Source: Phycisphaerae bacterium (lineage in GTDB: Bacteria; Chloroflexota; Anaerolineae; 4572-78; J111). From it: a stretch of DNA of 64,000 nucleotides. Under the pieces are notes generated by a model that did no database searches, was not told where the DNA came from, and was given only the letters and a program-made list of their open reading frames with translations. Positions 53,452-61,765 of this stretch are shown piece after piece. The stretch lies in the NCBI GenBank assembly GCA_028285035.1, contig JANQQF010000039.1:247627-311626 (forward strand), read 5' to 3'. How positions within the stretch are numbered: the first letter of the stretch is position 1; each line of letters starts with the position of its first letter. A program made the translations under genes and the position numbers.

Positions 53452-55044
53452 ATGGCTGTTTCTTCAGATCAAGATCAAACACCCACCAGATCAAAATCGC
53501 GGCGGGGGCGACGCGGGCGCGGTGCCGGACCTGCCTCCCGGTCAGCCCGGCAAGAAAAGCCAGCCAAGGCGGGCATGGTCGGGGGGAAATATCAGCCGCT
53601 CAGCGAGACCGAGGTGGATCAAATCAACCAGGCCATTCGTTACATTTTGGGGCACGTTGGGTTGGCAGAAGCCCCCCCGATGATGATCGACATTGTCACA
53701 GCACGTGGGGGAGTCGTGACTGACGATGGTCGATTAACGTTCCCAAAACAGCTATTTGATGAAGCGATCACTGGTCTCAACCGAAACTTTACCCTGCACG
53801 GGCAAACTCTGGGTCACGAACTCATACTTTCTGGTAAACGGGTTCACGTTGGTTCGGGTGGAGCAGCGCCACAGGTGGTCGATTTAGAAACGGGTCGTTA
53901 TCGCGACTCAACACTACGTGACCTTTATGATGCGGCTCGCCTCGTCGATACCTTGGAACACATTCACTTTTTTAGCCGATCTTTGGTGGCTCGCGATATG
54001 TTGGATGACCTCTTGCTCGATGTGAACACTGCCTATGCGTGTCTAGCGGGAACGGCCAAACACATCTGTACAAGCATCACCCTGCCAGAGCACGTTCCTC
54101 TTATTGCAGAGATGTGTTTCACTATCGCTGGATCGCCAGAAGCCTTCATCGAACGCCCGTTTATTTCGCTAAACATCAATCACATCGTTCCGCCGATGCG
54201 ATTTCATCCGGAGTCGTGTGAAGTGATGGCCAAGGCGGTCAAACTCGGCATCCCGGTTCACGCCAATGTCTTTGGGCAGGTCGGAGCCTCCAGCCCAGTC
54301 ACCCTGGCTGGATCAGTGGTGCAAAACCTCGCTGAGGCCCTAGCGGGAATGATTTTCGCCTGGCTCGTCAATCCCGAAGCCAAGGTGATACTTGGCTCAC
54401 GCCCAATGATCACCGATTTGCGGACGGGGGCAATGAGCGGCGGGAGCGGTGAGCAGGCGTTGGTGATGGCGGCAACCACCCAAATGGCTCAATACTATGA
54501 CCTGCCCAACACCTGTATTGCCGGGGCCACTGATAGCAAAATCCCCGATGCCCAAAGCGGCTATGAAAAAAGTTTGACCGTGGCCTTGGCCGCCCAAGCA
54601 GGCTCCAATATGATTACCCAAGCCTGTGGGATGCAAGCCAGTTTGATGGGTGTGGCTTTCGAAAGTTATGTACTCGATAACGATATGCTCGGCAGCATTA
54701 TGCGCTCAATCAGCCCGTTCGAGGTCAACGAAACAACACTAGCTACTGAGATAATCGGCGACATTGTGCGGGGTGAGGGTCATTTTTTGGGGCACCCCGA
54801 AACGCTCAAACGGATGCAAACCGATTTCCTCTACCCTGACCTTGCCGACCGTCGGTCGCCGCGAGAGTGGGAGGAAGACGGGGCCAAAGATATGCGTGAG
54901 CGGGCTAAAACAAAAGCCCAAAATATTTTGGCCACCCACTTCCCCAATCACATTTCAGAAGAAATTGATGAGCGCTTACGAGTACGGTTCGATATTCAAC
55001 TGCCCAAAAGCGCGATGGAGGGCAGTGTTCCACTGCTTCCGTAA
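53452..55044 (+). CDS. MttB-superfamily corrinoid methyltransferase (non-pyrrolysine)
   Basis: A 530-aa protein with a basic, disordered N-terminal tail (SKSRRGRRGRGAGPASRSARQ, residues 12-35) and an MttB TIM-barrel domain. Recognised stretches are VGSGGAAPQVVDLETGRYRDST, RPFISLNINHIVPP, HANVFGQVGASSPVTLAGS and FGH-like HFLGHPETLKRMQTDFLYPDL. The frame has no in-frame stop, so pyrrolysine is not used; this puts it with MtgB-type (glycine betaine) and other quaternary-amine methyltransferases. It should transfer a methyl from a betaine-like compound to a corrinoid protein. No separate corrinoid protein is adjacent; the fusion at 40809 is the only one seen here. Confidence 0.85.
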   Translation: MAVSSDQDQTPTRSKSRRGRRGRGAGPASRSARQEKPAKAGMVGGKYQPLSETEVDQINQAIRYILGHVGLAEAPPMMIDIVTARGGVVTDDGRLTFPKQLFDEAITGLNRNFTLHGQTLGHELILSGKRVHVGSGGAAPQVVDLETGRYRDSTLRDLYDAARLVDTLEHIHFFSRSLVARDMLDDLLLDVNTAYACLAGTAKHICTSITLPEHVPLIAEMCFTIAGSPEAFIERPFISLNINHIVPPMRFHPESCEVMAKAVKLGIPVHANVFGQVGASSPVTLAGSVVQNLAEALAGMIFAWLVNPEAKVILGSRPMITDLRTGAMSGGSGEQALVMAATTQMAQYYDLPNTCIAGATDSKIPDAQSGYEKSLTVALAAQAGSNMITQACGMQASLMGVAFESYVLDNDMLGSIMRSISPFEVNETTLATEIIGDIVRGEGHFLGHPETLKRMQTDFLYPDLADRRSPREWEEDGAKDMRERAKTKAQNILATHFPNHISEEIDERLRVRFDIQLPKSAMEGSVPLLP

Positions 55045-55093
55045 AAAGTACTCATATTTACAGAAATGATTTGCACAACCTAATGGAGCTATC

Positions 55094-56014
55094 ATGAAAA
55101 TAATGATTTTTGGCACAGGCGCAATGGGCTCAATCTATGCTGCCCTTTTCGCTGATGTAGGCCACGAGGTATGGGCGGTCGATCTCTGGGAAGCCCATCT
55201 GGAAGCCATTCGTACGAAAGGCTTGCGTGTTGAAGGAGCCAGCGGCGACCGAACCATCACCACCATTCAGACCACCTCCGACCCTGTCGAGGCTGGCAAC
55301 TGCGATCTGTACGTTATTGCCACCAAGGCCTCAGGCGTCGGGGCCGCAGCCAAAGCCATCGCCCCCCTAATGGGTCCTGACTCACTCATCATCACTATTC
55401 AAAACGGGTTAGGGGCCGACGAACGGATCGCCCAATATATGCCCGTAACCAATGTACTCCTTGGTGTGGCCGAGGGCTTTGGGGCCTCAATGAAAGGGCC
55501 AGGCCACGCCCATCATTCCGCAATGAACCTTATTCGCTTGGGAGAGATGGCTGGGGGGTTGACCAAACGGCTGGAAACTGTGACCGAGGTATGGCAACAA
55601 GCGGGTTTTAAAGCAAAAGTGTTTCCTGACATCAACCAGCTAATTTGGGAAAAGTTCATCTGCAACGTCACGTTTAGTGCACCGTGTACTGCTTTTGATT
55701 GCACCTTGGGTGAATTGATGAATGACCTAACGATGTGGAACATCGCCAAAGGCTGTACCCAAGAGGTTTATATTCTCGGCCAGGCGATGGACATTCCCTT
55801 TTCATTTGAAGACCCCATCGAATACGTCACCGCCTTCGGGGCACGAATGCCTGAAGCCCGACCTTCGATGCTGTTGGACCATCACGCGGGCCGCCGCTCT
55901 GAAATCGACGCGATTAATGGAATGGCCGTTGAACTAGGACAGCGGTTGGGTATCCCCACACCATACAATGAAGTATTGAGTGCGGTGGTACGTCGGCGAG
56001 AGGCAGGGTTTTAG
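55094..56014 (+). CDS. Ketopantoate reductase-like (PanE/ApbA family) oxidoreductase
   Basis: A 306-aa NAD(P)H-binding protein. Rossmann motif FGTGAMGSIYAALF at the N-terminus; the PanE C-terminal domain appears in WEKFICNVTFSAPCTAFDCTLGEL and PSMLLDHHAGRRSEIDAINGMAVELG. By family it reduces a 2-oxo acid (ketopantoate in PanE). Several PanE-like paralogues act outside pantothenate synthesis, and none of the other pan genes is here. It follows the MttB homologue by 49 bp and may be co-transcribed. Confidence 0.85.
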   Translation: MKIMIFGTGAMGSIYAALFADVGHEVWAVDLWEAHLEAIRTKGLRVEGASGDRTITTIQTTSDPVEAGNCDLYVIATKASGVGAAAKAIAPLMGPDSLIITIQNGLGADERIAQYMPVTNVLLGVAEGFGASMKGPGHAHHSAMNLIRLGEMAGGLTKRLETVTEVWQQAGFKAKVFPDINQLIWEKFICNVTFSAPCTAFDCTLGELMNDLTMWNIAKGCTQEVYILGQAMDIPFSFEDPIEYVTAFGARMPEARPSMLLDHHAGRRSEIDAINGMAVELGQRLGIPTPYNEVLSAVVRRREAGF

Positions 56015-56022
56015 GAACGAAT

Positions 56023-56709
56023 ATGTTTAACTCGCCGCGTGCAGCATTTATGGGAGGTGTTCAGGCAGTTGCACCAATTTTAGTTGGAGCAATGCCCTTT
56101 GGACTGGTAGTTGGGGTCATTTGTGCCGAGGTAGGGCTATCGGGGCTTCAGGCCATCGTGATGTCGATGTTTGTCTTTGCCGGGGTCTCCCAACTGATTG
56201 CGCTCAGTTTGCTTGATGCTGATGCAATCTTGTGGGTCATTGTCTTATCAGCAGCCATGGTCAATCTCCGCCACGTCATTTACAGTGCTTCCTTAGCCGA
56301 CCACTTCAAGGCACTCTCTGTCCGCTGGAAGTTGCTGATTTCCTATCTCTTAGTTGATCAAACCTATGCGCTGGGGATTGCTCATTATGACAAATATCCT
56401 GATGAGCTATACAAGCAATGGTATTATTTCGGCGTGGGCACGCTACTGTGGGTGGGCTGGATGGGGGCCATTGTGATTGGCTTTTTTGTGGGGGCTGTCA
56501 TTCCCAGCGGTTGGTCCCTCAATTTTATCATACCACTCATGTTTATCGCCCTCATCGTGCCGGCCATCAAAGGATTTCCGTATCTTGCTGCTGGTGTTGT
56601 TGGCAGTACGATTGCCGTCGTGGGGGTCAATCTCCCCCACAATCTAGGTCTGGTTACTGCCATCTTATGCGGCATCATCACCGGGGCTATTCTGGAGCGT
56701 GAGCAGTGA
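56023..56709 (+). CDS. azlC: AzlC-family amino-acid exporter, large subunit
   Basis: A 228-aa membrane protein with AzlC motifs VAPILVGAMPFGLVVGVICAEVGLSGLQAIVMSMFVFAGVSQLIALSLL and MVNLRHVIYSASLADHF. AzlC with AzlD exports branched-chain or related amino acids. Its stop overlaps the azlD start by 4 nt. The gene starts 8 bp after the PanE-like gene, so the MttB-PanE-AzlCD genes look like one operon. Confidence 0.9.
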   Translation: MFNSPRAAFMGGVQAVAPILVGAMPFGLVVGVICAEVGLSGLQAIVMSMFVFAGVSQLIALSLLDADAILWVIVLSAAMVNLRHVIYSASLADHFKALSVRWKLLISYLLVDQTYALGIAHYDKYPDELYKQWYYFGVGTLLWVGWMGAIVIGFFVGAVIPSGWSLNFIIPLMFIALIVPAIKGFPYLAAGVVGSTIAVVGVNLPHNLGLVTAILCGIITGAILEREQ

Positions 56710-57026
56710 AAATTTGGCTTGTCACCCTACTCCTCGGGACCCTGACAATGTTTGGCAGAACATCATTTATTCTGTGGTTTAGCCGATGGGAAATGCCAAA
56801 ATGGCTGCGTAAAGCGCTTCGCTTTGTCCCCGTCGCTGCCTTTTCAGCGATTATCGCCCCAGCAATTTTACAGCCTGACGGGATTTTGGATGTTTCATTG
56901 CTTAATCCAAGATTGTTGGCCGCATTCGTGGCAGTGGGGGTAGCTTGGTTCAGCCGTAGCATCATTTTGGTCATCATTTTCGGAATGCTGACATTGTGGT
57001 TGACAACGTGGTTTTTGGTTGGATAG
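56706..57026 (+). CDS. azlD: AzlD-family exporter, small subunit
   Basis: A 106-aa hydrophobic protein with GTLTMFGRTSFILWF near the start and FVAVGVAWFSRSIILVIIFGMLTLWL at the end, typical of AzlD. A GTG start overlaps the azlC stop, which implies coupling. Last gene of this run before a convergent gene. Confidence 0.88.
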   Translation: MKIWLVTLLLGTLTMFGRTSFILWFSRWEMPKWLRKALRFVPVAAFSAIIAPAILQPDGILDVSLLNPRLLAAFVAVGVAWFSRSIILVIIFGMLTLWLTTWFLVG

Positions 57027-57113
57027 AGTGTTGTTTACCCCAACACCACAAGCAAACGGGGTCCTTTCTGCTAACTCAACACCTATAAAGATGATCCTGT
57101 ATCTATTAAAAAT

Positions 57114-58127
57114 TTAGGCATCCGAATTCAAAATCTTCTGCGTCCGATCAAGAACATCGAGTCCCTGTTGCTTTAACCAATACGGCAAGTCAATCAACAC
57201 CCAATTCTCGGAGAGCTTGTCCCCCTCGCGATAGTAGACGTCGACCACCTGCATCGTGGCGCTGCCGCTGCCACCGGGCAGGCCAAGAAAGCCACCAATC
57301 GGACGGTTGGAGAGATTGGGCCAGCCAAAGAAACAGGCGAAATTGCCCTCGGCAAAGCGACAAACGTGACCGACAAATTTTTTATCGTCGAGATTGGCCC
57401 GGAAAGGCAGTTGATGCTGCTCTTGATAACGAGGAATAGTGTACGTTGCCCCAATGCCAGCCGGACCATACCAAATCATATCAGACGACCACGTCCGCTC
57501 TAAAATTTCTGGCGGGCACCCCATCGATCCGCTTTCATTGAGATCACCCAAATCCTGAATCATTTCATTGACCAACGCCAGCGTCACCACCCCATCTGCT
57601 TCAGGTGCATCATCAAAGAGTAAGCCGTTGTGATGGCGTGGGCCGGGATAGTTGAAGTAGACGCCCGTCGAGGGGGGCAAGGGATAAACGCCAGCCTGTA
57701 CCATCACCCCCATGATATCGATGAACAGTCCCGTCTGAGTGATCTTACCATTTTGCACACAGTTGAACTCAGCATAACGCAAATTGACCATTTTGCGGGT
57801 GCGGGGAATGCCAAGCCAATCTACATCAAATAGGCCCATAAAATTCCCCATACTCATGACCCATTCCTCGTCCTTGAATTCATTTGTCCCCGCGATAAAA
57901 ATATCCTGTCGCCGTTGCATTCGAGTCAACGAGGTCATTAGTGGAGCCCAGAAGGTTTCGGCCACAACCTCAGCCCCCTGCTGCTCCCGAAAGGGATAGA
58001 CCCCGCGCCAGAAATATTCCTCACTGGTATAGGCTTTCAACACATCAGCCACTGTTTCTGGGGTGGCGTTTTCCATCGCCTCAAAATAGTTACGTACGAT
58101 TGTTTTTATTTCTTGATATTTACTCAT
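57114..58127 (-). CDS. SnoaL-like (NTF2-fold) double-domain protein
   Basis: A 337-aa protein with two NTF2/SnoaL-like halves: VRNYFEAMENATPETVADVLKAYTSEEYFWRGVYPFREQQGAEVVAETFW then VDWLGIPRTRKMVNLRYAEFN..., and a second half with MIWYGPAGIGATYTIPRYQEQHQLPFRANL. Such pairs form cyclase/isomerase-like enzymes; a role in this cluster is unknown. AAGGA sets the start at ATG 58127. Divergent from the GcvT-like gene at 58319. Confidence 0.75.
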   Translation of the reverse strand: MSKYQEIKTIVRNYFEAMENATPETVADVLKAYTSEEYFWRGVYPFREQQGAEVVAETFWAPLMTSLTRMQRRQDIFIAGTNEFKDEEWVMSMGNFMGLFDVDWLGIPRTRKMVNLRYAEFNCVQNGKITQTGLFIDIMGVMVQAGVYPLPPSTGVYFNYPGPRHHNGLLFDDAPEADGVVTLALVNEMIQDLGDLNESGSMGCPPEILERTWSSDMIWYGPAGIGATYTIPRYQEQHQLPFRANLDDKKFVGHVCRFAEGNFACFFGWPNLSNRPIGGFLGLPGGSGSATMQVVDVYYREGDKLSENWVLIDLPYWLKQQGLDVLDRTQKILNSDA

Positions 58128-58318
58128 CACAACATCCTTAAGGTATCAATATTAGGAGCCGATTATAGGCCTTTTCATAATCAGAGGCCAAATAGTCTGA
58201 ATGATGCATAGAAGAATTTATCCAGAGCACATCGCACTCTTTTATAGATTGCTCCAATTTTGTAGCCGTGTTAAGATTTCGAGCAAACCTATTTTTACCT
58301 TATTAAAAAGAGGGAAAT

Positions 58319-59515
58319 ATGTCAGACCCAAACAATAATTCTCAGGTGACAGAGACTGCCTACGCTCAAGAGCATCCGGTCGTCCAGTTGAATGCCTTTC
58401 GCATTGAACACTCGCCCTACATCGACAAATATGCGAATGACAAAATCCTATTTGCCATATACTGTAACCGCTTTTATCCCTTAAATATGGGAGAGAATGT
58501 GGCCGAATATTACTGGAAATTACGGCAAGGGGTTCTATTGTATGATGTCCCAGAGAAACCCCTGGAGATTAAAGGGCCGGACGCTGTAGCCTTACTAGAA
58601 CGAGTCTTTACGCGTCGCATCGCTGACCTCAAAATTTGGCGGGCGCGTTATGCCATTGCGTGCACAGCCGAAGGGAATGTATTAATGGATGGAGTTCTTA
58701 TCCGGCTGGCTGAGGATCATTTTTGGTATGTCAAGGCCAATGGTGAATTTGAAACGTGGTTGAAAGCCCACGCCGTGGAGCTAGATGTAACCGTGACTGA
58801 CCCAAAATCACGAGTCTTGCAAATTCAAGGACCAAAATCCCTCGATGTTTTAAGCGCTGCTACAGGGAGCCAAGTGCCAGATACCTTTAAATATTTTCAC
58901 GCAGGTATGTTTAATTTTGCCGGTCAGGAGCTTCTCGTGTCACGCACAGGCTGGACAAATGAAATGGGGATTGAAATTTACAGCAACAGTTCAACCGATC
59001 ATCACGCTTTGTGGGATCATCTGATGGCAACAGGTCAGCCATATGGTCTTGAATTTAGTAGCGCTTCATCGATGGGCATCCGTCGAGTGGAAGGGGGCAT
59101 CCTCGATTATGGTACGGACATCGACCCTGATATGACCCCGTACGCTGCTGGATTGGGTGCGTTTGTTGATCTGACTAAGCCCGATTTTATCGGCAGAGCC
59201 GCCCTAGAAATGGCCGATAGAACACCTCTTCTACTAGGGCTAATCTGTAAAACAACGACGCCTCTGATTGGAATGAAGGTAACGACCAACAACAAAATTG
59301 TCGGTCAAATGCAGATTGGCGTTTGGTCCCCTACCCTTGATAAAGGTGTTGGCTATGTCCGTTTTTATGCGCCAATCGAGGGGGGCGAGAGTTGGCTTGG
59401 GGAAACGGTCTCTCTACAGGATGCGGATGGCAACAATCACGATTGTGAAGTTGTGTCGCTGCCCTTTTTCGATCAAGAAAAACGTATTCCACGTGGATTA
59501 CTGCCCCAAACGTAA
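58319..59515 (+). CDS. GcvT/DmdA-fold aminomethyltransferase-like protein
   Basis: A 398-aa protein of the GcvT superfamily: VLLYDVPEKPLEIKGPDAVALLERVFTRRI, VLQIQGPKSLDVL, LLVSRTGWTNEMGIEIYSN and DFIGRAALEMADR. Compared with the DmdA-like protein at 39374 it lacks the VYNHM and TCRD blocks and the acceptor region is unlike GcvT, so it is a separate subfamily. It probably moves a methyl or methylene unit from a methylated compound to tetrahydrofolate. GAGGG precedes the ATG. Followed by the homocysteine-methyltransferase-like gene. Confidence 0.82.
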   Translation: MSDPNNNSQVTETAYAQEHPVVQLNAFRIEHSPYIDKYANDKILFAIYCNRFYPLNMGENVAEYYWKLRQGVLLYDVPEKPLEIKGPDAVALLERVFTRRIADLKIWRARYAIACTAEGNVLMDGVLIRLAEDHFWYVKANGEFETWLKAHAVELDVTVTDPKSRVLQIQGPKSLDVLSAATGSQVPDTFKYFHAGMFNFAGQELLVSRTGWTNEMGIEIYSNSSTDHHALWDHLMATGQPYGLEFSSASSMGIRRVEGGILDYGTDIDPDMTPYAAGLGAFVDLTKPDFIGRAALEMADRTPLLLGLICKTTTPLIGMKVTTNNKIVGQMQIGVWSPTLDKGVGYVRFYAPIEGGESWLGETVSLQDADGNNHDCEVVSLPFFDQEKRIPRGLLPQT

Positions 59516-59605
59516 CTTTCTAAACTTTTCAAGACGGTCCATGGAACAAAGAAGCTTGTTTACCTTTTCATGTCCAGGTCAGTCGTAGATTAGGAGAATT
59601 TTATT

Positions 59606-60493
59606 GTGAACCGATATGACACCTTAATGCAACGTATCGTCAAAGGTGAACGGATTTTGATTGATGGGGGAACGGGCACTGAAGTCGAACGGCGCGGGGT
59701 GCCTCAGGTGGACAATGCCTGGAATGGTGGCGGGGCCTTGACCCATCCCGAGATTGTCCGCCAAATTCACGAAGATTATATTGAGCAGGGGGCAGAGATC
59801 GTTATCTCCAACACCTTTGCCACAGGCCGCCATATCTTACAAGATGCCGGCTGGGGTGAACATTTCGATTTACTCAATCGACGGAGCGTCGAGTTGGCCA
59901 TAGAAGCCCGGGAAAACCAACAGCGGCCTGAGGTGCTGGTAGCTGGAGGAGTCTCACATTGGTATTGGGTCAATAAGCCCTCCTTGAACGAGCTACAGGT
60001 TGGGGTTGAGGAACAAGCGGCAATTATGGCCGAGGCTGGGGTCGAGTTGATCATGCTGGAGATGATGATCGAGATCGACCGGATGCTGGTGCTCATTGAG
60101 GCCTGTCAAAAAACAGGACTGCCCGTCTGGCCTGGCTTGACCTGTGAACTGGATGATCAAGGAGTCATGCGCCTGGAAGGGGGCGAGACTCTAGAGGACG
60201 CCATAGCGGCCCTGACTGATAAAAATATTCCACTGATCAACATTATGCATACCGATGTCAAGTATGTTGATGCTTGCCTAAAGATCGTCCAGAATAGCTG
60301 GTCCGGCCCAATCGGTGTCTACGCTCACTCCGGTGAATATACTGGCGACCAATGGATTTTCGATGGGGTTATTTCCCCCGATGATTACACGGCGGCGGCT
60401 GAACACTGGCTCCAACAAGGTATACAGGTCATCGGTGGGTGCTGCGGCATCGGCGTGGCGCACATTGCTTCGTTACAAAATTTGATAAAATAG
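59606..60493 (+). CDS. Homocysteine S-methyltransferase-family protein with altered zinc site
   Basis: A 295-aa TIM-barrel protein with LIDGGTGTEVERRGV at the start and GGCCGIGVAHIASL at the end, the usual methyl-donor and zinc motifs. BHMT/MmuM-type enzymes bind zinc with three cysteines; the last two are present (C279, C280), but the first, normally in a GVNC motif, is replaced by His (INIMHTD, H215). Such a change may alter metal or acceptor use. Betaine- or S-methylmethionine-dependent methyl transfer to homocysteine is the family chemistry. GTG start with AGGAG 9 nt upstream. Confidence 0.82.
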   Translation: MNRYDTLMQRIVKGERILIDGGTGTEVERRGVPQVDNAWNGGGALTHPEIVRQIHEDYIEQGAEIVISNTFATGRHILQDAGWGEHFDLLNRRSVELAIEARENQQRPEVLVAGGVSHWYWVNKPSLNELQVGVEEQAAIMAEAGVELIMLEMMIEIDRMLVLIEACQKTGLPVWPGLTCELDDQGVMRLEGGETLEDAIAALTDKNIPLINIMHTDVKYVDACLKIVQNSWSGPIGVYAHSGEYTGDQWIFDGVISPDDYTAAAEHWLQQGIQVIGGCCGIGVAHIASLQNLIK

Positions 60494-60564
60494 ACATGAT
60501 GCGTCTAATGTGCTAATATCCCGCGCAAAATTTGATCATTCTACCATTCACGGAGCAGAAATCA

Positions 60565-61671
60565 ATGGAGATTCAAGCGGCTGTACTTTATGGTATTAAT
60601 GAAAAACTCAAGGTCGAAACCTTAGAGTTAGCGCCACCTCAAACCGGTGAGGTCTTGGTCAAAATGGGCGCGGCGGGCGTATGTCACAGCGATTATCACG
60701 TGGTCACAGGCGATGCGTCACAAGAGTTACCCTGCGTTCTTGGTCACGAAGGAGCAGGTGAGGTGGTTGAAGTGGGCGAAGGCGTGACCAAGGTCAAAGT
60801 CGGAGATCACGTCATTTTGAATTGGCTCCCCCACTGTGGCACCTGCTTCTACTGCCAGAATGCGCAAACCAACTTATGCACCGCCTATCACCCGCCCGTC
60901 TGGGCGGGCACGATGATGGACGGCACGGTTCGCCTCACCAATCAAGCCGGGGAGCCTATCCGACATCTGAGTGCGATTGCCACTTGGGCCAACTACTCGG
61001 TGGTTCATGAAGATTTTTGCGTGATCATCCATGACAAAGTGCCTTACGATGTCGCCTCTTTAATTGGCTGTGGTGTCACCACCGGTGTCGGCGCAGCAAT
61101 TAATCGCGCCAAAGTGACGCCCGGCAGCACCGTCGTCGTGTTTGGGGCGGGCGGCGTTGGCTTGAGCATCATTATGGGCGCAAGGTTGGCCGGAGCGGGT
61201 CGGATCATCGCGGTTGATATCGCCGAGGCCAAGGGGGACATTGCCCAACAATTTGGAGCCACCGACTTTGTGATGGGTGGACCGCATGTAATTGATGAAG
61301 TTCGTAGCCTAACCGAAGGACGTGGGGCCGATTACGTCTTCGAGGCGGTGGGCAATGCCAATCTCCAGGCCACCTGTTTTAAGGCCACTCGTCCGGGCGG
61401 CACCGTCTGCTTTGTGGGAATGCCAAAATCTGGCACAATCGTCAGCCTGGACGTGCCCATTCTCATTCGCGAAGAAAAAAATGTCGTCGGCTCTTTCTAT
61501 GGCAGTGCCCACAATCCCCGCGACTTTGCTAAATTTGGCGACCTCTTCCTGCAAAACAAACTTCCGCTTGATCAACTCATTTTCAAGCATTATCCGCTCG
61601 ACCAGATCAATGAGGCTAATGAGGCGATGCTGAGTGGGGAGACTGGGCGCGGTGTACTGGTTTTTGATTAA
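60565..61671 (+). CDS. Zinc-dependent medium-chain alcohol dehydrogenase
   Basis: A 368-aa MDR enzyme. Catalytic zinc ligands C40, H61 and E62 (GVCHSD, LGHEGAG), the structural zinc lobe C91, C94, C97, C105 (CGTCFYCQNAQTNLC), and a Rossmann motif VVVFGAGGVGLSIIMGARLAGAGRIIAVD. It oxidises an alcohol or, as in class III enzymes, a formaldehyde adduct with NAD+. In this context formaldehyde or another product of demethylation is a reasonable guess. GGAG 9 nt before ATG 60565 sets the start. Confidence 0.92.
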   Translation: MEIQAAVLYGINEKLKVETLELAPPQTGEVLVKMGAAGVCHSDYHVVTGDASQELPCVLGHEGAGEVVEVGEGVTKVKVGDHVILNWLPHCGTCFYCQNAQTNLCTAYHPPVWAGTMMDGTVRLTNQAGEPIRHLSAIATWANYSVVHEDFCVIIHDKVPYDVASLIGCGVTTGVGAAINRAKVTPGSTVVVFGAGGVGLSIIMGARLAGAGRIIAVDIAEAKGDIAQQFGATDFVMGGPHVIDEVRSLTEGRGADYVFEAVGNANLQATCFKATRPGGTVCFVGMPKSGTIVSLDVPILIREEKNVVGSFYGSAHNPRDFAKFGDLFLQNKLPLDQLIFKHYPLDQINEANEAMLSGETGRGVLVFD

Positions 61672-61681
61672 GAATAAGATA

Positions 61682-61759
61682 CACAGAATGAATTCTGCGG
61701 TTACGGAAAAAATAGGCTTCAAGCCTGTTTGATATCCTAGCCGTAGATCTCAATCTACG
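61682..61759. repeat. Three-hairpin intergenic repeat, copy 3
   Basis: CACAGAATGAATTCTG, AAATAGGCTTCAAGCCTGTTT and CGTAGATCTCAATCTACG match copies 1 and 2 in order, spacing and hairpin layout. It again lies between convergent genes (stops at 61671 and 61766). Confidence 0.85.
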
Positions 61760-61765
61760 ATTATC

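Noticed and set aside
53452..55044. Pyrrolysine-type trimethylamine methyltransferase.
   Set aside because: The frame has no in-frame TAG, so it belongs with non-pyrrolysine MttB homologues.
58319..59515. A second DmdA.
   Set aside because: It has the GcvT fold, but lacks the VYNHM and TCRD blocks present in the 39374 protein, so only a general family call is made.
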